From JBDTNQ01 sp039933635 (lineage in GTDB: Bacteria; Acidobacteriota; Vicinamibacteria; Vicinamibacterales; SCN-69-37): a stretch of DNA of 28,303 nt. Below, piece by piece: positions 6,772 to 14,679 of the stretch. The translations under genes were made by a program, and so were the position numbers. Where the stretch lies: contig JBDTNQ010000053.1 in assembly GCA_039933635.1 (NCBI GenBank), positions 1 to 28,303 of the forward strand. Reading direction: 5' to 3'. The notes under the pieces are model-generated. The model was not told the origin of the DNA, searched no databases, and saw only the letters and a list, made by a program, of their open reading frames with translations. The number at the start of each line of letters is the position of its first letter. Positions within the stretch are counted from its first letter, which is position 1.

Positions 6772-8175
6772 ATGACCACCGATACACGCACGGCCATTGT
6801 TGCCGCCCTGGTTCACGCGCTTGGCGCGGGTGACGTCACGCCGGGCGATCAGATCGAAGAGCGCTACTTGCGGGACTGGGTGATGGCCCTGCGTACCGGC
6901 GGGGCGAGCGCCCTCGTGCGTCCCCGGTCGGTCGAGGAGGTCGCCGCGACCCTGCGCGTGTGTCATGAACTCAACGTGCCTGTCGTACCGCAGGGCGGGC
7001 GAACCGGGCTCGTCGGCGGCGCCACGCCCATCGAAGGCTCGGTCATCCTCTCGCTCGATCGTTTCACCGGCATCGAAGACCTCGACCCCGCCGGCGCGAC
7101 GATGACGGTGCGGGCCGGTACGCCGCTCCAGACGGTGCAGGAAGCCGCCCAGAAGGCAGGGCTCTTCTTCCCCCTGGATCTCGGAGCGCGCGGCTCATGT
7201 CACATCGGCGGCACGGTTGCGACCAACGCGGGGGGGAACCGCGTCATCCGGTACGGTATGACGCGCGACCTCGTGCTCGGCCTCGAGGTCGTGCTCGCCG
7301 ACGGCACGATCGTCACGTCGCTCAACACGCTCATCAAGAACAACGCGGGGCTCGATATCCGCCAGATCTTCATTGGCTCAGAGGGCACGCTGGGCGTGAT
7401 CACGCGCGTCGTGTTGCGTCTCTACCCGGCGCCGCGCAGCACGTGCACCGCGTTCGTGGCCGTACCTGACTACGATCGCGTGGTTTCGTTGCTCCGTCAC
7501 GCTCAAGCCGCGCTTGGCGGGACCTTGTCCGCCTACGAGATGATGTGGCCGGATTTCTATACCTTGATGACCACCCAGGTGCCGGGCATGCCACAGCCGC
7601 TGCCACTCGGGTCCGAAGCCTACGTCCTGATCGAGGCACTGGGTTCGGAGCCGGAGCCGGACCTGGCGCGTTTCGAACGGATGCTCGAAACAGCGGCCGA
7701 GCGGGACCTCTTGACCGACGCGGTGATCGCACAATCGCCGGCTGACGCGCGCGCCTTCTGGCAGGTACGCGATGGCTCCGGGGACTTTCCGCGCATCGGC
7801 TGGCCTGGCAAGAGCTTCGATATCGGCATCCCGACCGCGCGCATTGGCGCGTTCGTCGAGGCCTGCCGCGCGGCGGTGCGGGCGCGATGGTCCGGCGCCG
7901 AAATGGCGTTCTTCGGCCACATCGGCGACTCGAATCTCCACCTGCACGTCAAGGTCCAGGAAGGCGACCAGCCCCAGGACGACATCGAGGCCATCGTCTA
8001 CGAGCAGACGCGTCTCTGGTCCGGGACGATCTCCGCGGAGCATGGCATCGGCGTCGTGAAGCGGAAATACCTCGGCTACTCTCGAACCGCGGAAGAAATT
8101 TCCGTGATGCGGGCGATGAAGCGCGCGCTCGACCCGACAGGGATCCTCAATCCTGGAAAGATTCTGTCGACGTAA
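6772..8175 (+). CDS. FAD-linked 2-hydroxyacid dehydrogenase (GlcD/D2HGDH family)
   Basis: A 467-residue flavoenzyme that probably oxidises a D-2-hydroxyacid such as D-lactate, glycolate or D-2-hydroxyglutarate to the keto acid. The N-terminal PCMH-type FAD domain contains VVPQGGRTGLVGGATPIEG (about 75-93), GGTVATNAGGNRVIRYGMTR and IFIGSEGTLGVITR. The C-terminal FAD-oxidase domain has GHIGDSNLHLHV, EHGIGVVKRKYLG and ALDPTGILNPGKI near the end. The length suits a single-chain member of the family. It stands alone, divergent from the RNA/peroxiredoxin locus, and ends 12 bp from the convergent glgC. Unlike the glcD at 18950-20401 it has no GlcE/GlcF partners beside it. No clear ribosome binding site precedes the ATG. 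The substrate is not decidable here. Confidence 0.87.
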   Translation: MTTDTRTAIVAALVHALGAGDVTPGDQIEERYLRDWVMALRTGGASALVRPRSVEEVAATLRVCHELNVPVVPQGGRTGLVGGATPIEGSVILSLDRFTGIEDLDPAGATMTVRAGTPLQTVQEAAQKAGLFFPLDLGARGSCHIGGTVATNAGGNRVIRYGMTRDLVLGLEVVLADGTIVTSLNTLIKNNAGLDIRQIFIGSEGTLGVITRVVLRLYPAPRSTCTAFVAVPDYDRVVSLLRHAQAALGGTLSAYEMMWPDFYTLMTTQVPGMPQPLPLGSEAYVLIEALGSEPEPDLARFERMLETAAERDLLTDAVIAQSPADARAFWQVRDGSGDFPRIGWPGKSFDIGIPTARIGAFVEACRAAVRARWSGAEMAFFGHIGDSNLHLHVKVQEGDQPQDDIEAIVYEQTRLWSGTISAEHGIGVVKRKYLGYSRTAEEISVMRAMKRALDPTGILNPGKILST

Positions 8176-8187
8176 CACGCGTGACGT

Positions 8188-9507
8188 TCAGATCACGGTC
8201 CCATCCGGCACCACGCCGTTCTTCGGGATGATGACGATGCCGTCGCGAATGTAATACATCTCGTGATCGACGTTCTCGGGCTTGCCGTCGGGGGTGATGA
8301 CGACGTTGTTGCCGATGCGGGCGTTCTTGTCGATGATGGCGTTCGCGATGCGGGTGTTCTCGCCGATGCCCACGCGCGGACGGCCGGCGGCGGCGCTTTC
8401 GGCGATGGACTCGGCCGACTCGTACTCGTCGCTGCCAATCACGATTGTGCGGGTGAGCCTGGCGCCTGGGCTGATGATGCTGCGAATGCCCACCACGGAC
8501 TGATGAATCTCGGCCTGCGAGATGATGCAGCCCTCTGAAATGACGGCGTGATCGACCTGCGCGCCGTTGATCTTCGAGGCCGGCAGCCAGCGCGGATGCG
8601 TGAAGATCGGCGACGTCATGTCGAAGAAGTTGAACCGCGGCAATTCCGCCGTGATGTCCAGGTTCGCTTCGAAAAACGCGCGGATCGTGCCGATATCCTC
8701 CCAGTAGCCCTGAAACACATACGAGTGCACGCGATGCGTCCCAATTGCCGCCGGGATGATGTGCTTGCCGAAATCGGTCTGGTTGTTGTCGAGCAACCGG
8801 ATGAGCACGTCGCGATTGAAGACGTAGATGCCCATCGAGGCCAGGAGCAGTTCTTCCGATCCCGGCGAGAGGCCGAGCTCGCCGTACATCCCGCGCGGAA
8901 TCGCCAGGCTCGACTGGACGTCGGGCTCTTTCGGCTTCTCGACGAAGCGCGTGATCCGGCGCGCCGAGTCGATCTGCATGATGCCGAGTCCCGATGCCTC
9001 GCGTCGGGAGACCGGAATCGTGGCAATCGTCAACTCGGCGTCGTTCGCGATGTGCTGCGCGATGACGTCGCGAAAGTCCATGCGATACAGCTGATCCCCG
9101 CTCAGAATCAGCACGTAGTCGCAGTCGTGGTTCAGGATGTGCACCAGGTTCTTGCGAACCGCGTCGGCCGTGCCCTGGTACCAGGACGTGTCCGAGTACG
9201 ACTGTTCCGCCGCCAGAATCTCGACGAACCCCTGTGAGAAGTTGTCGAACTTATAGGCCTGCGCCACGTGCCGGTGCAGCGACGCCGACAGGTACTGCGT
9301 CAGTAGATAGATGCGTCGCAGTTCCGAATTGATGCAGTTCGAAATCGGGATGTCGACAATACGATACTTGCCGGCGAGCGGAACAGCCGGTTTGGCACGC
9401 TCCTTCGTGAGCGGAAAGAGCCGAGTGCCCGCCCCGCCGCCCATAATGACCGACAGCACGCGATTCGTGTTGGGCGACAGCTTGGCCGTGCCCGCGGGTC
9501 CTGCCAT
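8188..9507 (-). CDS. glgC: Glucose-1-phosphate adenylyltransferase (ADP-glucose pyrophosphorylase)
   Basis: Makes ADP-glucose from glucose 1-phosphate and ATP, the committed step of bacterial glycogen synthesis. It has 439 residues, normal for the family. The nucleotidyltransferase domain shows VIMGGGAGTRLFPLTKERAK and AVPLAGKYRIVDIPISNC, the loop SWYQGTADAVRK, ILSGDQLYRMD, RFVEKPKEP and YWEDIGTIRAFFEANL. The C-terminal left-handed beta-helix has repeated I-x-x-A-x-I patterns and ends RDGIVIIPKNGVVPDGTVI. The SNCINS and MGIYVFNRD wording is of the plant/cyanobacterial type. The ATG at 9507 is chosen over the in-frame ATG at 9513 because of the spacing of the GGGAGGG site. No other glycogen genes are adjacent; the upstream same-strand neighbour is an FKBP lipoprotein gene, 86 bp away. 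Confidence 0.94.
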   Translation of the reverse strand: MAGPAGTAKLSPNTNRVLSVIMGGGAGTRLFPLTKERAKPAVPLAGKYRIVDIPISNCINSELRRIYLLTQYLSASLHRHVAQAYKFDNFSQGFVEILAAEQSYSDTSWYQGTADAVRKNLVHILNHDCDYVLILSGDQLYRMDFRDVIAQHIANDAELTIATIPVSRREASGLGIMQIDSARRITRFVEKPKEPDVQSSLAIPRGMYGELGLSPGSEELLLASMGIYVFNRDVLIRLLDNNQTDFGKHIIPAAIGTHRVHSYVFQGYWEDIGTIRAFFEANLDITAELPRFNFFDMTSPIFTHPRWLPASKINGAQVDHAVISEGCIISQAEIHQSVVGIRSIISPGARLTRTIVIGSDEYESAESIAESAAAGRPRVGIGENTRIANAIIDKNARIGNNVVITPDGKPENVDHEMYYIRDGIVIIPKNGVVPDGTVI

Positions 9508-9513
9508 GACCAT

Positions 9514-9520
9514 CCCTCCC
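9514..9520 (-). promoter_or_regulatory. glgC ribosome binding site that decides the start
   Basis: GGGAGGG on the minus strand lies six bases before the ATG at 9507 but directly abuts the ATG at 9513. Only the downstream ATG has workable spacing, so glgC should begin at 9507. Confidence 0.7.
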
Positions 9521-9593
9521 CGGGCGCACGCTGAACGACGCCCCGTCCGCAGCTTATGTCACGTGGCTTGCGCGGGCAATGACATGCGGCGCG

Positions 9594-10052
9594 TCACGCC
9601 ACGCCGAGCAGATCGATTTCGAAGATCAGCGTCGCATTTCCTGGAATCGCCCCCTGCCCCGCGGCGCCGTAGGCCAGTTCCGGCGGTATCTGCAGACGAC
9701 GCTTGCCGCCGAGCTGCATCCCGGGCACGCCGACATCCCACCCTTGGATGACCTGGCCGTATCCGATCGCGAAGGTGTAGGGGCCACGGCCGATCGAGGT
9801 GTCGAACTGCGCACCTTTACCGTCGGGTTTCGACGCGTCGTAGAGCCACCCGGTGTAGTTGACGACGACGGTGCGATAGATCGCCGCCGGTTGACCGGTA
9901 CCCACCACCAGGTCGGTAATCACGAGATTGGGGTTCTCGGATGGCGACGTCGGGGTCTTCTTGGCACAGCCCGACGAGACAGCCGCCACGGTCAGGATCA
10001 CGATGAGAGCGCGAAGGACGCGGACCGGAACGAGGTCCGGATGGACGATCAT
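9594..10052 (-). CDS. FKBP-type peptidyl-prolyl isomerase lipoprotein
   Basis: A 152-residue envelope foldase that catalyses cis-trans isomerisation of prolyl bonds. The N-terminus is a lipoprotein-like signal peptide: a basic start, the hydrophobic run VLRALIVILTVAAVSSG, then Cys. The lipobox is slightly atypical, with Ser at -3. After a short Ser/Pro linker a single FKBP domain spans about residues 45-152. It contains VVNYTGWLYD, FDTSIGRGPYTFAIG, VIQGWDVGVPGM, RRLQIPPELAYG and FEIDLLGV, matching the active-site residues Tyr, Phe, Asp, Val, Ile, Trp and Tyr of the family. The ATG at 10052 has GGAG six bases upstream; the open frame further upstream has no such site. It is transcribed away from the RND genes. 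A role in folding periplasmic proteins is inferred from the family. Confidence 0.9.
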   Translation of the reverse strand: MIVHPDLVPVRVLRALIVILTVAAVSSGCAKKTPTSPSENPNLVITDLVVGTGQPAAIYRTVVVNYTGWLYDASKPDGKGAQFDTSIGRGPYTFAIGYGQVIQGWDVGVPGMQLGGKRRLQIPPELAYGAAGQGAIPGNATLIFEIDLLGVA

Positions 10053-10291
10053 GGTCACTCCAGGAGACGACGGCAGGCGGCCGATTTCCATCCTAACCCG
10101 ACCCGGCCCTGACGTCACACAGGACCGATCGGAACCTGCTAGGCTGGTTCGGCACAAAAGCGTCCCCGACCCGGTCAAACGGTAAGCGCGTCATGCCCGC
10201 CGGACCGTATACGTACGTGGCGAGCCATACGCCCATAGTGTTCGTGCGCCCTTCAACGACTTGACCTGACCTTCGGGAGTGATCGACCAGG
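10053..10291. other. Divergent intergenic region between FKBP and RND genes
   Basis: This 239-bp gap must hold the promoters of the FKBP gene (minus) and the RND operon (plus). I see short palindromes, TGACGTCA (10110-10117) and CGTATACG (10206-10213), the latter overlapping ACGTACGT. I see no clear -35/-10 pair and no regulator gene beside the pump. Nothing stronger can be supported. Confidence 0.4.
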
Positions 10292-11521
10292 ATGCGTTCA
10301 TCTGCCGCCCGTTTCTGCGCCCTTGCCCTTCTGTCCGGAGTCATGGTCGCTGCGACCGCCTGCTCCAAAGAAGCCGCCGCCCCTTCGTCCCCCGCCGCTG
10401 ACGGCCGCGGCGCCGCCGGTGGTGGCGGTCGCGCAGGGGGCCGAGGCGGACGCGGCGGTGGCGGCCCGGTTCCCGTCACGGTCACGACCGCCGCCGAGAA
10501 GCCGATGGCCGTCAACGTCCGGGTGGTGGGCAACGTCGAGGCCGCATCAACCGTCGGCATTCGAGCCCAGGTCACCGGCGCGCTTCGGACCGTCCACTTC
10601 AAGGAAGGGGACGAAGTCACGGCCGGCCAGCTCCTCTTCACGCTCGACCCGCGACCGTTCGACCTCGCCGTGAAACAGGCCGAGGTCACCCTCGCCCGCG
10701 ACACGTCCCAGTCGAAGAACGCCGATGCGCAGCTCGCGCGGTCCGTGGAGATGCTTGCGAAGGGTCTGGTCGCGCCAGCCACGCACGAGGCCACGCTGGC
10801 ACAGGCGAACGCGCTCAAAGGCCAGCTGGCCGCCGATCAGGTCGCAATCGACAACGCCAAGCTGCAGCTGCAGTACACCAAGATCACCGCGCCGGTCAGC
10901 GGCCGCACCGGGGCGCTGCTGGTCTACGCGGGCGCGCTCGTGCGCAACAACGACACCGCGCCGCTCGTGGTGATCAATCAGGTGTCACCGGTGTTCGTCT
11001 CGTTCGCCGTGCCCGCGCGGCTGCTCGATCAGGTTCGCGGTGAGCGCGCGCATCAGGGTCTGCGCGTGTTGGCCACACCGGCCGGCACATCGGATCCGGC
11101 GGCGTCAGGCACCGTGACGTTTCTCGACAACGCGGTGGACGTGACGACCGACACGATTCGCATGAAGGCGACCTTCGCGAACAGGGATCGTCGCCTCTGG
11201 CCTGGCGCGTTCGTCGACGTGACCCTCCGGCTGTCGGAGAACCCGAAGGCCATCGTGGTTCCGAACGCCGCGGTTCAGGCCAGCCAGCAGGGGCAGCTCG
11301 TCTATGTCGTGAAGGCCGACCAGACGGTCGAAGCGCGGCCAATCAAGGTGGCGTGGACAGAAGGCGACGAAACAGTCATCGCCAGCGGGCTGACGGTCGG
11401 AGAGACCGTCGTCACCGACGGGCAGTTGCGGCTGACGCCGGGCGCCAAGATCACGACCGGCGGACGCGGCCAGGGCCGGGCCGATCAACCGGCGCCGCAG
11501 GCGGCGCAGAGGGGTCAGTAG
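10292..11521 (+). CDS. RND efflux periplasmic adaptor (membrane fusion protein)
   Basis: A 409-residue HlyD/AcrA-type adaptor that links an RND pump to an outer-membrane channel. The N-terminus has a signal peptide ending ATAC with a lipidation Cys at 24. Next comes a low-complexity Gly/Arg/Ala linker (about residues 38-58), unusual in length. The lipoyl half-motif IRAQVTGALRTVHFKEGDEV, a coiled-coil hairpin rich in Ala, Gln and Lys, the second lipoyl half YTKITAPVSGRTGALLVYAG, and beta-barrel and membrane-proximal domains follow in order. GGAG lies about 13 bases before the ATG, a little far. The stop is one base before the pump start, so the two are translationally coupled. Multidrug, dye or metabolite export is possible; the substrate is not predictable. 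Confidence 0.93.
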   Translation: MRSSAARFCALALLSGVMVAATACSKEAAAPSSPAADGRGAAGGGGRAGGRGGRGGGGPVPVTVTTAAEKPMAVNVRVVGNVEAASTVGIRAQVTGALRTVHFKEGDEVTAGQLLFTLDPRPFDLAVKQAEVTLARDTSQSKNADAQLARSVEMLAKGLVAPATHEATLAQANALKGQLAADQVAIDNAKLQLQYTKITAPVSGRTGALLVYAGALVRNNDTAPLVVINQVSPVFVSFAVPARLLDQVRGERAHQGLRVLATPAGTSDPAASGTVTFLDNAVDVTTDTIRMKATFANRDRRLWPGAFVDVTLRLSENPKAIVVPNAAVQASQQGQLVYVVKADQTVEARPIKVAWTEGDETVIASGLTVGETVVTDGQLRLTPGAKITTGGRGQGRADQPAPQAAQRGQ

Positions 11522-11522
11522 C

Positions 11523-14500
11523 ATGAATCTCTCCGAGGTGTTCATCAAGCGGCCGGTGGCGACGACGCTCGTCCAGCTGGCGATCGTCATCTTCGGTGTC
11601 ATCGGGTATCGCGCGCTGCCGGTGAGCGATCTGCCGGCCGTGGACTTCCCCACGATCCAGGTCAACGCGAACCTCCCGGGCGCCAACCCGGAAACGATGG
11701 CGTCCGCCGTGGCGACCCCACTCGAGAAGCAGTTCTCGGCCATCGCTGGCGTGACCTCGATCAGTTCCTCGAATGGCACCGGCAGCACCTCGATCACGCT
11801 GCAGTTCGACCTCGACCGCGACATCGACGCGGCCGCGCAGGACGTGCAGGTCGCCATTTCGCGCACGACGCGCCAGCTGCCGCCGGACATGCCGACGCCG
11901 CCGTCATTCCAGAAGGTGAATCCGGCGGATTTTCCGATCATCTTTCTCACGCTCAGTTCGCCAACGCTGCCGCTCTCGGACATCAATGAGTACGCAGAGG
12001 TCAACGTCGGCCAGCGGCTGTCGACGCTGAAGGGCGTCGCGCAGGTGCAGATTTTCGGCGCGCAGCGATTCGCCGTGCGTGTCGACGTGGACCCGCGCCA
12101 GCTGGCAGCACGCAATCTCGACCTGGCGAGCCTCGCTACCGCCATCGGCCGCAACAGCGTGAACCGGCCGACGGGGACCCTGTACGGCAACGACCGGACG
12201 TTTGCCGTCAAGACGGAAGGTCAACTCACGAACGCCGAGGAGTTCAAGCCGCTGATCGTCGCGTACAACGATGGCCGCCCGGTCCGTCTCGACGAGGTCG
12301 CACGTGTCTACGACGGCGTGGAGAACGACAAGCAGGCCAGCTGGTTCAACGACAACCGCACGATCTATCTCGCGGTCAACCGTCAGCCCGGCACCAACAC
12401 CGTCGAGATCGTGGACTCGATTCGCGCCCTGCTGCCGGGCATTCAGGCCGAATTGCCGGCCGCGTTGACCCTCGACATCCGGAGCGACCGCTCGCAGTCG
12501 ATTCGCGACTCGGTGCACGACGTCAAGCTGACGCTGGCGCTGACCATCGTCCTGGTCGTGCTCGTCATCTTCCTGTTCCTGCGCAACTTCTCGGCCACGA
12601 TCATTCCCAGCCTGGCGCTGCCGGCCTCGATCGTGGGCACGTTCGCGGCGATGTCGATCCTCGGCTACACGCTCGACAACTTGTCCCTCATGGCCCTGAC
12701 CTTGTCGGTCGGGTTCGTCGTCGACGACGCCATCGTCATGCTGGAGAACATCGTCAGGCACATGGAGAAGGGCGAGTCGGCGATGACGGCCGCGCTCCGC
12801 GGATCGCAGGAGATTGGCTTCACGATTCTGTCGATGACGCTCTCGCTGGCCGCCGTCTTCATCCCGATCCTGTTCATGGGCGGCATCGTCGGGCGGCTGC
12901 TCCATGAGTTCGCCGTCGTGATGGGCGTATCGATTCTGATTTCTGGATTCGTCTCGCTCTCGTTGACGCCGATGTTGTCCGCGCGCTTCCTGAAGTCACC
13001 GCATGAGCTCAAGCACGGCCGCGCCTATCTGGCGGTCGAACGGATGTTCGATTCGGCGCGCGACTTCTACGGGTGGTCGCTCAATAAGGCGATGACCCAT
13101 CACCGGATCACGCTGGCCACGTCGATGCTGCTGGTCGTGGCAACGGTCTACCTGTTCCGGATCATGCCGATGGGGTTCATCCCGAGCCAGGACATGTCCC
13201 AGCTCAACGGGCAGACGGAGATGGCCCAGGGACTTGGCTATCCCCAGATGGTCGAGCATCAGCAGGCCATCCAGAAGATTCTGCTGGCAGACCGCAACAT
13301 CAAGTCGCTGACCTCGACGATCGGTGGCGGTGGTGGCGGCGGCGGTGGCAACGGTGGCCGCTTGCAAATCGAGCTCGTGCCGCGCGAGCAGAGAACGCTG
13401 AGCGCCGACGAGGTGATCGAGGAGCTTCGACCGAAGCTGGCCGCCGTCCCCGGCGTCCGTACCTTTCTCACGAATCCGCCGGTCATCAACCTCGGCGGAC
13501 GCCAGGCCCGCGCGCAATATCAGTTCACGCTGCAGGGTCCGGACACCGATGAGCTCTACCAGGACGCGGCGAAGCTCGAAAGCCGGCTGCACGACATCTC
13601 TGACTTGACGGATATCTCGAGTGACCTGCAGTTGACCAACCCGCAAGCCAACGTCACGCTGGACCGTGGGCGGATTGCGGCTCTGAATCTGTCGGCGGAC
13701 CAGGTCGAGGGGGCCATGAACTCGGCCTTCGGTGCGCAGCAGGTCGCGCAGATTTACGCGCCGAACAACGCGTATCAGGTCATCATGCGCGTCGCGCCGG
13801 AGTTCCAGACCAGTCCGTCGGCCCTGAACTTGATCTACCTGAAGACGCCTGGCGGCGAACAGGTGCCGCTCTCAGCGGTGACAAAGGTTCAGTCGGGTGT
13901 GGGTCCGCTGTCGGTGAACCACACGGGCCAGTTGCCGTCGGTGACGCTCTCCTTCAACCTGAAACCCGGCGTGGCCTTGAGCCAGGCGGTGTCACAGGTC
14001 CAGGAGGCCGCGCGCACCACACTGGCGCCCACGATCACGACAAGCTTCCAGGGCACGGCGCAGGCCTTTCAGGACTCGACCCGTGGACTCGGGATCATCC
14101 TCATCATGGCGATCTTCGTGATCTACGTGGTGTTGGGCATTTTGTACGAGAGCTTCATCCACCCGCTCACGATTCTCTCGGGCCTGCCCTCGGCAGGCCT
14201 CGGAGCGCTCGTCACGCTGCTGATCTTCAAGGTGGATCTGAACCTCTATGCGTTCGTCGGCGTCATCATGCTGGTCGGTCTTGTGAAGAAGAACGGCATC
14301 ATGATGATCGACTTCGCGATCGAAGCGCAGCGCAACGAGGGTAAGTCGCCCGCGGAGGCCATGTTCGAGGCCTGTATCGTGCGCTTCCGGCCGATCATGA
14401 TGACCACGATGGCGGCGCTGGTCGGCACGCTGCCGATCGCCCTCGGTCTCGGCGCTGGCGCCGAATCCCGCCAGCCGCTCGGCCTGGCGGTCGTCGGCGG

Positions 14501-14654
14501 TCTGATCGTGTCGCAGACGCTGACGCTCTACATCACGCCGGTCTTCTATCTCTACATGGAAGCCGCCGCCGGCTGGGCCCGCGGGCATCGCACGGCCGTC
14601 TCGGTGCGCTTCAGACCGGCCGTGACGACCAACGGGCGATCCACGGCAAAATGA
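11523..14654 (+). CDS. RND multidrug efflux transporter (HAE1 family inner-membrane pump)
   Basis: A proton-driven exporter of 1043 residues, the standard AcrB/MdtB/MdtC length, in the inner membrane. It has the typical first helix after MNLSEVFIKRPVATTLV and two large periplasmic loops. In TM4, GFVVDDAIVMLENI carries the proton-relay Asp401 and Asp402. In TM10, VGLVKKNGIMMIDFA carries Lys923, the counterpart of AcrB Lys940. The R-x-x-P-I-M-M-T-T helix motif (FRPIMMTTMAAL) is also present. Residues 601-612 are nine Gly, Asn and two Gly, a polyglycine loop in the second periplasmic porter region. GAGGGG lies ten bases before the ATG. No TolC-type gene follows, so the channel must be encoded elsewhere. 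It resembles MdtB/MdtC-type pumps, but the substrate is unknown. Confidence 0.95.
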   Translation: MNLSEVFIKRPVATTLVQLAIVIFGVIGYRALPVSDLPAVDFPTIQVNANLPGANPETMASAVATPLEKQFSAIAGVTSISSSNGTGSTSITLQFDLDRDIDAAAQDVQVAISRTTRQLPPDMPTPPSFQKVNPADFPIIFLTLSSPTLPLSDINEYAEVNVGQRLSTLKGVAQVQIFGAQRFAVRVDVDPRQLAARNLDLASLATAIGRNSVNRPTGTLYGNDRTFAVKTEGQLTNAEEFKPLIVAYNDGRPVRLDEVARVYDGVENDKQASWFNDNRTIYLAVNRQPGTNTVEIVDSIRALLPGIQAELPAALTLDIRSDRSQSIRDSVHDVKLTLALTIVLVVLVIFLFLRNFSATIIPSLALPASIVGTFAAMSILGYTLDNLSLMALTLSVGFVVDDAIVMLENIVRHMEKGESAMTAALRGSQEIGFTILSMTLSLAAVFIPILFMGGIVGRLLHEFAVVMGVSILISGFVSLSLTPMLSARFLKSPHELKHGRAYLAVERMFDSARDFYGWSLNKAMTHHRITLATSMLLVVATVYLFRIMPMGFIPSQDMSQLNGQTEMAQGLGYPQMVEHQQAIQKILLADRNIKSLTSTIGGGGGGGGGNGGRLQIELVPREQRTLSADEVIEELRPKLAAVPGVRTFLTNPPVINLGGRQARAQYQFTLQGPDTDELYQDAAKLESRLHDISDLTDISSDLQLTNPQANVTLDRGRIAALNLSADQVEGAMNSAFGAQQVAQIYAPNNAYQVIMRVAPEFQTSPSALNLIYLKTPGGEQVPLSAVTKVQSGVGPLSVNHTGQLPSVTLSFNLKPGVALSQAVSQVQEAARTTLAPTITTSFQGTAQAFQDSTRGLGIILIMAIFVIYVVLGILYESFIHPLTILSGLPSAGLGALVTLLIFKVDLNLYAFVGVIMLVGLVKKNGIMMIDFAIEAQRNEGKSPAEAMFEACIVRFRPIMMTTMAALVGTLPIALGLGAGAESRQPLGLAVVGGLIVSQTLTLYITPVFYLYMEAAAGWARGHRTAVSVRFRPAVTTNGRSTAK

Positions 14655-14679
14655 GGGGCGGCCGCCCGGGCTGCCCCTC
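14653..14679 (-). terminator. Terminator of the glycolate operon, between convergent stops
   Basis: GAGGGGC (14653-14659) and GCCCCTC (14673-14679) form a 7-bp stem around a GC-rich 13-nt loop that overlaps both stop codons of the convergent genes. On the minus strand the stem is followed by ATTTTG, giving a modest T-run just past the permease stop. It may also limit read-through from the RND operon on the plus strand, where no T-run follows. Confidence 0.6.

Noticed and set aside
9556..9585. Inverted repeat ATGTCA ... TGACAT with a small inner TTGC/GCAA pairing between FKBP and glgC genes.
   Set aside because: Arms of only six bases, an 18-base spacer and no T-run; too weak to call a terminator or operator.
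10110..10117. TGACGTCA palindrome in the FKBP/RND intergenic region.
   Set aside because: An 8-bp palindrome is expected by chance at this window size and nothing else supports a binding site.
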